Source of the DNA: Ischnura elegans
Lineage: Eukaryota > Arthropoda > Insecta > Odonata > Coenagrionidae
Assembly: GCF_921293095.1 (NCBI RefSeq)
Contig: NC_060254.1
Coordinates: forward strand, 113,236,917 to 113,300,916
Direction: 5' to 3'
Length of the DNA stretch: 64,000 bases
Position numbers and translations under genes: made by a program
Notes under the pieces: model-generated
Databases searched by the model: none
What the model saw: the letters and a program-made list of their open reading frames with translations, nothing else
Told to the model about the DNA's origin: nothing
In this document: in pieces, positions 54,201 to 64,000 of the stretch
Position numbering within the stretch: the stretch's first letter is position 1
Layout of the letters: the number at the start of each line of letters is the position of its first letter

Positions 54201-54830
54201 TGATTTCTTGGAAGGCTTTGGTGTGCGTTGCAGTCCATGGCAAAGGCTCTTTTTCCCTCATCAGCTCTCTCAAGGGTTGGGTAACGTCCGCCAAGTGAGG
54301 GAGAAATTTCAGATGATAATGCACGATTCCAAGATAGCGACGTATTTCTGCTACCGTTTCGGGCTTCGGAAAATTTTCTATTGCCGTAATCTTTTCAGGA
54401 TCTGGCTTGATTCCATCCTCGGCCGATATGACATGGCCTAAGAATTTTGTCTCTGCGACCCGAAATCAGCATTTCTCACGATTCAACGTAATCCCATTTT
54501 CTCTAAGACGCTGGAGGACGGCGTTCAATCTCACGTCGTGCTCCGGCTGCGTCGCTGCAAATACGAGTATGTCGCCAACGTTGATTACTCCCTTTAAACC
54601 TGTCAACGCTTCAGGCATCCGCCGTTGAAAATGCTCGCCGGCCGAAGATAATCCCATCGGCATTCGGTCAAAACAATATCTCTCAAAAGGGGTAATGAAA
54701 GTAGTTAGCGGACGGGATGCTCTCTCTAGTGGTATTTGGTAGTATCCTTTGCAAGCATACAGTTTTGTGAAAATTTTCGCTTCCGAAGCCTTCATCAGGG
54801 TTAGACACGGTTGGCAGTTCGTGCTATTCT
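51251..54830 (-). pseudogene. Degenerate Gypsy retrotransposon pol, split by a 2.04-kb insertion
   Basis: Leftward order is reverse transcriptase (54466-54795: KLYACKGYYQIPLERASRP, FDRMPMGLSSAGEHFQRRMP, INVGDILVFA in place of YxDD), the thumb/RNase H start (54100-54324: FLPHLADVTQPLRELM), an LSR-type RNase H end near 53800, and integrase (51280-51660: YLVIVDYLSKYPEVAY, VVRTDDGPPFGG). The last two are separated by the element at 51685-53727. There are several stops and frameshifts. It is a different lineage from the young Gypsy at 56-60 kb. Confidence 0.8.
51685..53727. mobile_element. 2.04-kb inverted-repeat element with CTACTAAG subterminal motifs
   Basis: The ends are GGCCGTATTCATAG inward at both sides. 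Both subterminal zones of about 150 bp are packed with CTACTAAG/CTTAGTAG and GCTACTAA variants in both orientations. The interior has no transposase and is A+T-rich. No clear duplication is visible (AAC left, GCA right), so the machinery is unknown. Confidence 0.7.
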
Positions 54831-54835
54831 TTTCG

Positions 54836-56060
54836 AATGCATTTATTTAATTTCGTAAAGACTACACACATTCGAACTCCTCGTCGCGAACCCGCCACAA
54901 TATATTCCGAGTGTATTAAACACACGTCATTTGGTATATTTATATTTAAAGTTGAGCACTCTTCAACAGAAAATACAATCACAACTACAAATTACACGGT
55001 TTTTACAATCTGCAAACGGAATTCAAATGGAAAAGATCGGCTACAACTTCTTAGTTATTCATTATATTAACCAAATTACAGAATGCATATTATAACCAAA
55101 TTACAGAACTATGCGATGGATTTATCAGTGACAACAACAATTTCCACGTATTTTACTGTCTGAAAACGGAAATCCAAGGGAAAAGAGCGACAATAACTTC
55201 CTTTATTATTTATTTTAAGTTATTCCTCTCAAATCAAAGATATTTCTTCTGTAATACACAAACGTCATTTTGCATACTATGTCCTCATTTAAGAACTCTG
55301 CGACGCGTCGCGACGATATGAAATGGGCTATACGCGATACATCATCCACAACAAGAGTTTCTCACGCATTTTTCTGTCTGAAAAGGGAATTCCAAGGTAA
55401 AAGAGAGACTATAACTTCTGAGTAATTCCTTTTACATCACTGAAATTCTGAGTGTATTGCAAATGCGTCATTTGTATATTGTATGAAATTTCAGAACTCT
55501 ATCACGGAAACATCAATCACAATAGCAATCGGGTTCTCTCTAAAAACGTAATTCCAAGGGTAAACGGCGAAATAAACTTTTAAAATTTTCCTCACATATC
55601 ACTTTGATTCCGAGTGTATTACGCGCACATGGATTTGCATATAATATCAAAATTTCAGTTGTCTACGGTGGAGAAATATGTCTCAACAAGAGTTTCCACG
55701 TATTTTACTGTCTGAAAACGGAATTACAAGTTTTTAGAGCCTCTATAACTTCTGAGTTATTCCTTTTACATCTCTGACATTCCTAGCGTAATACCAGGTA
55801 ATACATAAACGTGATTTGGCATACTATATCCGAATTTCAGAAGTCTACGACGAATACAACAGTTATAAATGCAGTTACCACGTATTTTACTGACTTAAAA
55901 CGGAATTCCAAGGAAAAAGAGCGACAATTGCATTTTTGCATACCTCCTGCATCACTAATATTTAGATTTGTATATAAACTTATTTATATAATTTAAATTG
56001 ATATTTTAATTTCTGCAAACGAATTTCTAGGGGATAAGAGCGACTATTACTTCTGAGTTA
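54836..56060. repeat. Diverged satellite of about 150-210-bp units
   Basis: TCTGNAAACGGAATTCCAAG-like blocks followed by AAGAGCGAC...AACTTCTGAGTTATTCC recur near 55006, 55158, 55370, 55538, 55705, 55888 and 56010. Spacing varies from 122 to 212 bases, so units have many indels. The array continues for about 50 bases after the Gypsy insertion (60489 onward). Confidence 0.7.
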
Positions 56061-56064
56061 TACC
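56061..56064. repeat. Gypsy target-site duplication (TACC), left
   Basis: TACC directly precedes the left LTR and recurs at 60485-60488 directly after the right LTR. Confidence 0.9.
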
Positions 56065-56258
56065 TGTGGCGCCCTTGGCCGGGCGACTCGACGTATTGGC
56101 GCTAGTTGACGCGGAATGCATTTCATAGAACATTCGAGACGCCGCAAGGTCGGCGCGAACTTGTATATATACCCTAAAATTGTGAGAATAAAGTTCAGTG
56201 TGTTTCCTCAACCGAGCTACACGTGTCATTCCTCGAGAAATCTTACCTTACCTCCGCA
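56065..56258 (+). repeat. Gypsy left LTR
   Basis: 194 bp, TG...CA, with TATATATA and AATAAA inside, as expected for promoter and polyadenylation signals in one LTR. Confidence 0.95.
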
Positions 56259-56284
56259 AAGTGGTGACCCCGACGAAGCGCACG

Positions 56285-57189
56285 ATGGCTGACGAGGAAG
56301 ATATCCGCACGAAAAATCTACTCCTGCAGCAGCAGTGCGAAGCCCTCCAACAGCAGTTGCAACTTCATATACAGCAGCAACAACCGTTTCCAGAACAAAG
56401 CTTCGCTCATGTAGATCGCGTGGTCGTTCGCCTTCCGCCCTTTTGGTCGGATAATCCAAGTCTTTGGATCGCGCAAGTGGAAAGTCAATTCGCACTTCAC
56501 CGCATCACGTCAGACGTTAGCAAATTTAATATTATTATTTCTCAACTTGAACCTCGGTACGCGGCTGAAATATCCGACAGAATTACAAATCCTCCGGCTG
56601 AAGGCAAGTTCGAGAAACTTAAAACGGAGTTAGTTTCTCGCATATCTGCATCACGGGAGGAGCGAATACGCCAGCTACTCACGCAAGTGGAAATAGGTGA
56701 TCGCAAACCATCGCAGTTCCTGCGCTACATGCGTGGTTTGGTTGGAACGGAGACCATACCGGACACCCTTCTAAGGACCTTATGGAGCGGACGCCTGCCC
56801 AGCACCACCCAGACGATAATTGCTACGCAGCAAAATCTTCCCCTGGATGTCATCGCCGACCTGGCAGATAAGGTTTCGAAGTGATCCCTGCATCACAAGT
56901 AGCTACTGTGAGTACCTGTACCACTGATATGAATAAGCGCCTTGATGAACTGTCTCAACAAGTGAATGCCCTAACTGCCAAAATTGAAAAGCTAGGCCAC
57001 GAGCGATCAAGATTTAGGAGTCGAAGTCGTCCTCCCAAAGAAAATGTCTTTCGGCATAGATCCCCTTCACAACAACCAAGGCCAACCACCGAAGGCATTT
57101 GCTGGTATCATAGACGTTACGGTACCAAGGCAAGGAAGTGCACCACCCCGTGTGAGTTTTCCCCAAACGCCCCTGGCAGCCATCCGTAG
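56285..57189 (+). pseudogene. Gypsy Gag, frame broken near 56880
   Basis: The first part (56285-56884, 199 codons) starts MADEEDIRTKNLLLQQ and contains a capsid-type region (FWSDNPSLWIAQVESQF, LRYMRGLVG). A one-base frame change at about 56881 moves into the next frame, which carries a coiled-coil stretch (MNKRLDELSQQVNALTAKIE), an Arg/Ser-rich segment and the nucleocapsid knuckle CWYHRRYGTKARKCTTPC, ending at 57189. The break is probably a recent single-base deletion, since the protein pattern resumes smoothly. Confidence 0.8.
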
Positions 57190-57197
57190 CGGCGTCG

Positions 57198-60100
57198 TTG
57201 GACTGCCTAAACAAGTCGCCGCAACGCTTGTTTGTTAAAGATCGGAACACGCAGCGCCGTTATTTAATAGACACTGGCTCCGATCTCTCTATTTTCCCCC
57301 GAAGACTCCTTCGAGAAAATCGCCCTAAAACTAGTTATAATTTGTCAGCAGCTAATGACAGTATTATTGCCACTTATGGTTTTCTCACTGCCAATCTTAA
57401 TTTTGGACTTCGGCGGAATTTTCTTTGGCGTTTTGTCATCGCTGACGTGGCAGATCCTATCCTCGGAGCCGACTTCCTAGGACATTACCATCTATTGCCT
57501 GACATAAAAAACTCTCAGCTCATCGATGGTGTTACTCGCCTCTCCTGCCCTGGCATCCGCGCTCCCTCTCTACAACAAAGTGTGAAAACTATTACCGGAT
57601 CGTCTCCATTTCATTTGATCTTAGAGGAATTTCCTGATGTTCTACGCCCTCAGGGAACGCCACGTGAGATCCGCCACAGGACTGTTCACTTCATTAAGAC
57701 GACCCCGGGACCACCTATCTCCAGCAGGCCACGACGACTCGATCCCGAACGCCTTCGCGCAGCCCAGGCCGAGTTCGAGCTCATGATCCAAGAGGGTACC
57801 GCTCGACGATCTAAAAGTCAATGGACATCGCCACTTCACATGGTACCAAAGAAGGACAATGGATGGCGACCGTGCGGAGACTATCGCCTACTTAATGCCA
57901 GAACCATCCCCGATCGTTACCCTGTACGCCATATCCACGACTTCAGCGTGCGACTCCGAGGCTGCACCATTTTCTCAGTCATAGATTTGGTAAAAGCCTA
58001 CACACAGATACCAGTGGACCCATCGGATATTCCCAAGACGGCAGTAACCACGCCATTTGGACTATTTGAATTTCCATTCATGCCGTTTGGTCTCCGAAAC
58101 GCAGGTCAAACTTTTCAACGATTCATTGATGAAGTTGTCCAAGGTTTTGACTTTTACTTCCCATATATCGACGATATTTTGGTCTTCTCACACGACTCGG
58201 CCGAGCATGAAGTTCACCTTCGCGCCCTCTTCCAACGCCTGGCCGACAATGGAATAATCATCAATGCCACGAAGAGTGTGTTTAGCTCTCGTGAAGTCAC
58301 ATTCCTGGGCTACCAAATCTCAGCCGAGGGCACTCGACCATTACCAGATCGTGTTATCGCATTGCTAGAGTATCCCCGGCCACCCACCGCCCGCGGCTTG
58401 CGCCGATTTTTAGGAATGCTAAATTTTTACCGACGTTTTATGCCCTCCGCAGCAAGTCACCAAGCTCCATTGCACGCCGCCATCGCCGGACTCCGTGGCG
58501 GCCAGACCGTGAATTGGACTCCGACATTGGACCAAGCTTTTGCTGCATGCAAAGAGAACCTTGCGCAAGCCACCCTACTAGCACACCCGGAGAACGACGC
58601 CCCGCTTGGCCTATTCACCGACGCTTCGAGCTCCTCCGTCGGTGCTGCATTACAACAACTCGTGAAAAATTCTTGGCAGCCGTTGGCATTTTTCTCCATG
58701 AAGCTTACTCCACGCCAGACGCAGTGGCCGGCTTACTACAGAGAACTTCATGCCATCTACTCAGCCATTCAACACTTTCGACATATCCTTGAAGCTCAGC
58801 ACTGCACAATATTTACCGACCACAAACCATTAACCTATGCATTCCTCCAACGACGGGAAAAGCTACCACCTGTGCAGCTCAACCAATTGAGTTTCATTTC
58901 TCAATATACATCGGACATTCGACACGTGAGCGGTTCGACCAACATCGTTGCAGACGCCTTATCACGAACTAACGCCATCACTACCCCCGCTCCAGTCGAC
59001 CCTAATGAACTAGCTCGTGCACAGGAGGATGACGAAGAACTCCGAGACATATTAGCAAGCGAGTCATCGTCCCTACGCCTCCAACGCACCAGCATACCTG
59101 GGTTCGACGTTCAAGTATACTGCGACACATCGACTCCACACCCGAGGCCGTACATTCCTGCTCCACTACGACGAAAAATATTTGATACCTTACACAACCT
59201 GAGTCACCCAGGAATTAAGGCATCAGGTCGTCTTATCTCGCAGCGTTTCGTCTGGCCGCGCGTGCATCAAGATTGCCATACTTGGGCTCGAGCCTGCCAA
59301 CAATGTCAACGAGCAAAGGTTACGCGTCACGTACATTCCCCTTTGGAATATTTCAATAGTCCGTCATCCCGTTTCCAGCATGTCCATATCGACATAATTG
59401 GACCTCTACCGCCAGCAAATTCATTTCGTTATTGCTTAACTGCTGTGGATAGATTCACGCGATGGCCAGAGGTGTGGCCCTTACATACAATTACTGCCGA
59501 AGAGGTTGCCGAGGCCTTCATCAACTGCTGGATTTCCCGTTTTGGCTCACCAGTCCGTATCACTACAGATCAGGGCCGCCAGTTTGAATCAGCATTATTT
59601 CGCGCCTTAGGCAAAACATTTGGAATAGACCGTTCCCGCACCTGCAGTTGGCACCCCTGTGCGAATGGCATGGTGGAAGGATTCCACCGATACCTCAAGG
59701 CAGCCATCATGTGCCATCCCAAATTCACCTGGCTCCAGGCCCTGCCTCTCGTCCTACTCGGTCTACGCAGCGCCTTCAGGGAGGAACTCAAGGCATCAGC
59801 AGCAGAACTTGTTTACGGAGAGCCATTGCGCCTACCTGGCGAACTGCTTTCCGCATCCTCAAATCCCGAGGGTCAAGAGGATGCCACCAACCTTGTCACA
59901 AGGCTAAGACATCAAATGTCTCGACTACGACCCTCCCCCGCATCTCGCCATATTATTGATAATTCTTTTGTTTTCCAGGACCTAAATACCTGCTCTCACG
60001 TCTTCCTGCGTGACGACACGGTGCGGCGATCCCTACAACCACCATATAGCGGACCGTACTTGGTCGTCAACAGGAGGGATAAAACCGTCACCATATTGCT

Positions 60101-60266
60101 GAACGGCAGAGAGTCGACTGTCAGCATCGACAGAGTTAAACCGGCATACATCCTGCCAGCCACCACAGCCCCGGCTCCGCACACCAACGCAGACCAACGT
60201 ACGCAACCCACCGCCACCCACTACACCACCCGCTACGGTCGGCGAGTACGATTCAGAGAACCCTGA
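57198..60266 (+). CDS. Gypsy Pol polyprotein (protease, RT, RNase H, integrase)
   Basis: One open frame of 1022 codons; the listed start is the first usable codon in the frame, and the true product probably begins by frameshift from Gag. The retropepsin active site is LIDTGSDLS (D25). The reverse transcriptase has YIDDILVF (D325/D326). RNase H shows [25 protein letters not shown] and NIVADALSR. The integrase has the zinc-binding HHCC region ([11 protein letters not shown] to CQQCQRAK) and DDE residues in [21 protein letters not shown] and [10 protein letters not shown]. No inactivating change is evident. It copies element RNA and inserts the DNA. Confidence 0.93.
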   Translation: MDCLNKSPQRLFVKDRNTQRRYLIDTGSDLSIFPRRLLRENRPKTSYNLSAANDSIIATYGFLTANLNFGLRRNFLWRFVIADVADPILGADFLGHYHLLPDIKNSQLIDGVTRLSCPGIRAPSLQQSVKTITGSSPFHLILEEFPDVLRPQGTPREIRHRTVHFIKTTPGPPISSRPRRLDPERLRAAQAEFELMIQEGTARRSKSQWTSPLHMVPKKDNGWRPCGDYRLLNARTIPDRYPVRHIHDFSVRLRGCTIFSVIDLVKAYTQIPVDPSDIPKTAVTTPFGLFEFPFMPFGLRNAGQTFQRFIDEVVQGFDFYFPYIDDILVFSHDSAEHEVHLRALFQRLADNGIIINATKSVFSSREVTFLGYQISAEGTRPLPDRVIALLEYPRPPTARGLRRFLGMLNFYRRFMPSAASHQAPLHAAIAGLRGGQTVNWTPTLDQAFAACKENLAQATLLAHPENDAPLGLFTDASSSSVGAALQQLVKNSWQPLAFFSMKLTPRQTQWPAYYRELHAIYSAIQHFRHILEAQHCTIFTDHKPLTYAFLQRREKLPPVQLNQLSFISQYTSDIRHVSGSTNIVADALSRTNAITTPAPVDPNELARAQEDDEELRDILASESSSLRLQRTSIPGFDVQVYCDTSTPHPRPYIPAPLRRKIFDTLHNLSHPGIKASGRLISQRFVWPRVHQDCHTWARACQQCQRAKVTRHVHSPLEYFNSPSSRFQHVHIDIIGPLPPANSFRYCLTAVDRFTRWPEVWPLHTITAEEVAEAFINCWISRFGSPVRITTDQGRQFESALFRALGKTFGIDRSRTCSWHPCANGMVEGFHRYLKAAIMCHPKFTWLQALPLVLLGLRSAFREELKASAAELVYGEPLRLPGELLSASSNPEGQEDATNLVTRLRHQMSRLRPSPASRHIIDNSFVFQDLNTCSHVFLRDDTVRRSLQPPYSGPYLVVNRRDKTVTILLNGRESTVSIDRVKPAYILPATTAPAPHTNADQRTQPTATHYTTRYGRRVRFREP

Positions 60267-60290
60267 CCTCCGGTCTTCGCGGGGGGCTGG

Positions 60291-60484
60291 TGTGGCGCCC
60301 TTGGCCGGGAGACTCGACGTATTGGCGCTAGTTGACGCGGAATGCATTTCATAGAACATTCGAGACGCCGCAAGGTCGGCGCGAACTTGTATATATACCC
60401 CAAAATTGTGAGAATAAAGTTCAGTGTGTTTCCTCAACCGAGCTACGCGTGTCATTCCTCGAGAAATCTTACCTTACCTCCGCA
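60291..60484 (+). repeat. Gypsy right LTR
   Basis: 194 bp, identical to the left LTR except for three single-base differences; followed by TACC. Confidence 0.95.
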
Positions 60485-60672
60485 TACCTTTCCATTACTG
60501 ATATTCCAACTATAATACACACACGTAACACCATTTTAAACCCCTCCCCGCTAAGTACTGCTCCCATCCATACATTCTGTCTTCTTCGTATCTCATCTAA
60601 ATGCTGCCTCTCCTCGCCAACTATATCCAGCACTTCGTCGTTCCTTCTCCTCAAGGTTCTTCTCATACGCAA
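60469..60672 (-). pseudogene. Non-LTR reverse transcriptase tail fragment
   Basis: Read leftward the frame has RRNDEVLDIVGEERQHLDEI, then RRRQNVWMGAVLSGEGF, the same tail type as 33888-34139. It lies next to the satellite and has no accompanying catalytic domain. Its rightmost-strand reading partly overlaps the LTR and satellite, so only about 60540-60672 is meaningful. Confidence 0.35.
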
Positions 60673-61787
60673 AAATCTTCAAATACGCAAAAAACGAGTA
60701 AAGGTTGCCTCATTCGCGACTCGGGCTCCCATTGGCTTGACGTCACTGTAGACCCAACTTCCAGCGCCATTTCAAATTCTAGCCTTTCCGCGGGCGTAAC
60801 TGCTCACCGCAGCAGTTCTTGAAGTTATCCTCTATCGAATACTATAAGCCGAATTTTAAATTGAATGACTATTTATGAAAATAATAATGTTAAGATTTAA
60901 AAAACAGATAAATTCGTGTACTCAGACGCTATAATGCCCTGATTAAGCGATGAAATGGGAAGGTGTGCGAGTTAATTCCGTGTCCACAATTCCGTTCCGT
61001 GTAACTCTCCGTCCTGTAACTCTCAAAACACTGTTTTCCTTGCTACTTCCGCAATATAATTTAAACTTAAAATTTAGATTAAAATGGCTTGCAGGAAATA
61101 CGCAAAAAACGAATTAGTTGCTTCAAAAAAATTACACTGCCGCCACTTTTTTAATAGAAATTATGCCCGTTTTCATTCCTCACCGGGCTTTGAAAATATA
61201 TATAAGACAAAGAAAATTATACAAGAGGACTTTGAAATCCTTTACTTCAATGGGAAGAAAAAATAAGCATTTAGTTTGAAAAGAGTAGCAAATTTACCGT
61301 CATTACCATTTTCAAATCATTCGTAATAGGAATTCAAAGTGATCATAAGTTAAGCAATAAATAATACAGATGGAACGGAACTAACTTCAGTATTATGCTG
61401 AGAGAAATAATAACATTGTCCGGTAAAATAATTTCTAGAAATGGAAAATGAACCACCAACAATTGCCGCTTTCAAAACAGCACCCTAGTTGCCCGCTTGA
61501 TTGGAGAACAGCCTTCAAATCAGAGGACTCTTCACTATCTTAAATCCCACAGAAAGTTTCCGCTGTAGCATTTGGTCAAAAAACCCAAAAGAAAAATGTT
61601 TTATGGCACCAAAAATCTCAGCAAGAAAAAAAATTCGATATTTTTAAGCGACAATTGCTGGAACAAAAACTTACATTAATGCATATCAGCTATTTGGTCG
61701 ATTATAAGTCTGTTGTAGAAATTGAACTCCACCGTCAAGGTTCATTTTGAAGAGGGTATTAATAATAAAACTCAAGACTTTATGTAT
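60673..61787. other. A+T-rich spacer between Gypsy and P-type transposase
   Basis: No gene is supported. A TGACGTCA palindrome sits in a G+C-richer patch near 60740-60790. The rest may include the 3' untranslated part of the transposase gene and the right end of its transposon, but no inverted repeats were identified. Confidence 0.4.
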
Positions 61788-64000
61788 TTACTGAACAATT
61801 CTTTTAATCTTTTTGGTGGCACTACCAAAGTTGCTCTTCTTTGTTACATTTTTTTTGTTTAAATATTTAATTCTTATAAAGACCCTCTGCTTGGCATAAC
61901 ATTTAATAATTGCTTTGTCCAAGTTGGAGACACAGCACAGAGCATCGGTAATTTTTAACACAATTTTTTTGCCCGGAGGCAATGTACCGCCAGTGACTTG
62001 GAGGAATTTATTTTCCAATTTGGTCACTTCCTGTATGAAATCAGGAGATGGTTGCACAAGGCCACCATGAAATAAGTGAACCACCCAGGGAACTAAAAAC
62101 GATTCACTACTACCTTTATTTTTCATCTCATGGGTGTAAATACCTAAATTAGGATATCTCCCCATGAATTTTCTAGCGACCCAGCCAGCTAAATAACAGA
62201 GGGCATCAGTGGATACCTCAGGTACTTCTGATTCCAGACAATGAGATTGTGGGTTGTCATCACTGGGCTCAGAATCACATGTAATATTTGCCAAGCAGAC
62301 GCTTCCCTCACCATCGACCCTCTCACTAGTATTGACATTGGTCTTAGTCAGTGCCTGGGCTAGAATATACTCCTCATCGCAACCCTCTTTAGTATTTGTG
62401 CCACACTGCACTGCACCAGCATTTTTTCCCAGGAAAATCATCCTCAGGCGATGCAAAGCCAACAATGGTGAGGGGTGATCATTCATTCCTCCCCTGGTCC
62501 GAATTTGAGAAAACAGGTTCTCCAAGCTATCTTGGTTACATTTCGCAGTAAAAATATAATCAACACCAAATTTTTTCACGTCATTCAAGAGCAACTTCAT
62601 GGATGTAATGGACATTAAAATACCCTTTTGAAACACTTGTAGGGTGTTCTTACCTGGGCATCTCATTTTACTTATGACCTCATACACCTTATCAAGCAAA
62701 TCATTTTGCTCAGACAAATGCTTCCCGTAGGCAGCTTTAAATGGCAAATTGTTAAATGGAATATAAGAATTCATTAAATCAAACCACCTATTAATTAACT
62801 CAATAAATTCTGAGGTATCATGCGCTACTTGTTCACCTGCCTGATACCTCTTGAGGGCAGCAGCGGCGGTGTGAGAAAGTAACTCAGCAGCAAGTCTAAC
62901 ATTTTGCCTTTGAACACCTGTGCAGACTACATGAAGAGAAGACAGTTTATGACAAACACTCAACTCAGCCTTTGTTCTGTCAATTAATGCAATCAAAGGC
63001 TCTTTCCTAATTTTAGAATCACCAATGTCAAATCCTGTGTCAAGCAGCCAATTTCTTGTCAGCTTTAGCAGGTGGGGTGCATCAGGAATATAATAAATAT
63101 TCCCTCCAGTATTAGGATGAAGGAAGCAGTTTTGAACTAAAACATTATTATGGAAGCATAAACCCAACTCTTTCCATAAACCCTGATTTCCAGAGCCACA
63201 ATCACTTACACAAGCCACAACTATGTACCCAGCACGGTACAGGTGGCTTACAATATTAAATAAAAGATCCTTCGTCACTTTTTTGTCAAAATCTACGTAT
63301 ATAGGTTGCCTCCAAGGAGCACACAATCCTCGAGCCATCATAACCTGCATCTGGTTGTGTCGGCCCACTACTTCATCATGAAGAGGATCATACTCGTACT
63401 TGCTAAGGACCTTCATTTCATCAAATTGAAGAATAGCAAGTCTATCTTTGGGTCCCAAATCCTTGGCTGCAGTTGCCATGACATTTAACACATCAGTTAG
63501 AAGCCCATTCCTCATCTCAATTCTTGAGGCCCATCTCTGGAAACTTGATATACCTATTATTCATATAAAAAGAATATTATTAGGTAATAAGGGAACACAT
63601 GTATGAACAGTGAAAAAAAGAAACAATCCAATGAATGAGGTGAACTCACCTGGAAGGGGGTAGTGAAGTTTGTCTTTCAGAAACAGGTATGCTCGTTTGC
63701 TGAAATATCGCAAGGTGAAGGCCAAGCTCATCTCCTTACTTGTCCACCTTACTTTATCCCTCTTTTTTAATATCAAATTAATCTGATTTGAGGTAAATAC
63801 TTTACTTAATACACTCTGCACCTTTTCATTCACCACTCTTTGCCCATGCTTTTCCGATTTGACGGTTCTAAGCTCATTCCTCAGGCTGGAAATAGTACGC
63901 TTAAGCTCTTTTACTTCTTGCTGAAGAATTACATTCTGCAGAAAGCAATCTTCATACATCACTTTGTAATCCAATGATTCGACTTCAGTGAAGCTAGCTC
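61788..64000 (-). CDS. P-element/THAP9-type transposase, 5' end beyond the window
   Basis: Exon 1 is 63650 to beyond 64000 and exon 2 is 61788-63553, with a 96-bp intron (donor CCAG/GTGAGT, acceptor ATAATAG). The frame is kept across it, giving WASRIEMRNGLLTD. The coiled-coil/HTH region is in exon 1 (VKELKRTISSLRNELRTVK, FSKRAYLFLKDKLHYPLP). Exon 2 has the RNase H-fold core: LAILQFDEMKV (first Asp), VSDCGSGNQGLW (second Asp) and CNQDSLENLFSQIR (Glu), with the GTP-binding-type insertion between. It ends IKRIVQ. No stop or frameshift is seen over about 700 codons, so the gene may be functional or domesticated. The N-terminal THAP finger lies outside. Confidence 0.9.
63554..63649 (-). other. Intron of the P-type transposase
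   Basis: 96 bp, GT...AG, phase 1: the split glycine codon is completed by the first two bases of exon 2. Retention reads EFTSFIGLFLFF and then a stop, as in P elements where intron retention limits transposase. Confidence 0.8.

Larger units (their letters stand above)
56065..60484 (+). mobile_element. Young Gypsy (Ty3) LTR retrotransposon
   Basis: Two 194-bp LTRs (TGTGGCGCC...CCTCCGCA) flank a 4.0-kb interior with Gag and Pol; a 4-bp duplication TACC surrounds the whole. The LTRs differ at only three positions (about 98.5% identical), so the insertion is recent. A TGGTGACCCCGACGAAGCG sequence three bases inside the left LTR is the primer-binding site. The G-rich run GCGGGGGGCTGG just before the right LTR is the polypurine tract. 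The G+C content is higher than its surroundings. Confidence 0.95.

Overview
This is an A+T-rich nuclear segment from an animal, most likely an arthropod. The evidence is the mix of element families (Polinton/Maverick, Helitron, hAT, P-element, Pao/BEL, Gypsy, Copia, Penelope-like, jockey/CR1-type non-LTR), eukaryotic splice and polyadenylation signals, and one small secretory gene. The species cannot be fixed. Almost all of the 64 kb is nested transposons. Only the short secreted-peptide gene near 42.7-43.1 kb looks like a single-copy host gene.

Region 1 (0-20 kb): a minus-strand non-LTR retrotransposon is split by a 3.2-kb DNA repeat ('element A', 2-bp duplication GT). Element A is in turn split by a complete 15,283-bp Polinton/Maverick at 3054-18336, with about 165-bp inverted repeats starting AG, and a 6-bp duplication CCAATG. 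The Polinton carries a TATA promoter, a leader intron holding seven exact-length 146-bp repeats, protein-primed DNA polymerase, packaging ATPase, two small proteins, chromodomain integrase, penton-type capsid protein, a pVI-like protein, hexon-type major capsid protein and an adenain-like protease. A right-hand accessory block follows: two related unknown proteins, one interrupted unknown, a membrane-anchored metalloproteinase-prodomain-like protein, and one leftward gene with its own TATA/Inr. The virion genes are open, but the polymerase has lost a motif-C aspartate, so this copy probably cannot replicate itself.

Region 2 (20-29.3 kb): a second copy of the 3.2-kb repeat ('element B', duplication AT) sits inside a Penelope-like element and carries a Helitron. 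It preserves the empty site of the Polinton, which proves the Polinton's ends.

Region 3 (29.3-35.8 kb): a Pao/BEL LTR is split by a 5.8-kb long-terminal-repeat DNA element (8-bp duplication). That element is split by a 4.86-kb element (3-bp duplication), which contains a ruined Copia.

Region 4 (37.5-42.4 kb): a nearly intact hAT transposon with a perfect 8-bp duplication; inside it are two long hairpins with hammerhead-ribozyme-like cores.

Region 5 (42.6-46.3 kb): the secreted peptide gene and sparse flanking DNA. Region 6 (46.3-54.8 kb): old and young non-LTR copies, then a minus-strand Gypsy remnant split by a 2.04-kb inverted-repeat element. Region 7 (54.8-60.7 kb): a diverged satellite holding a young LTR-flanked Gypsy. 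Region 8 (60.7-64 kb): a spliced P-element/THAP9-type transposase running off the right edge.
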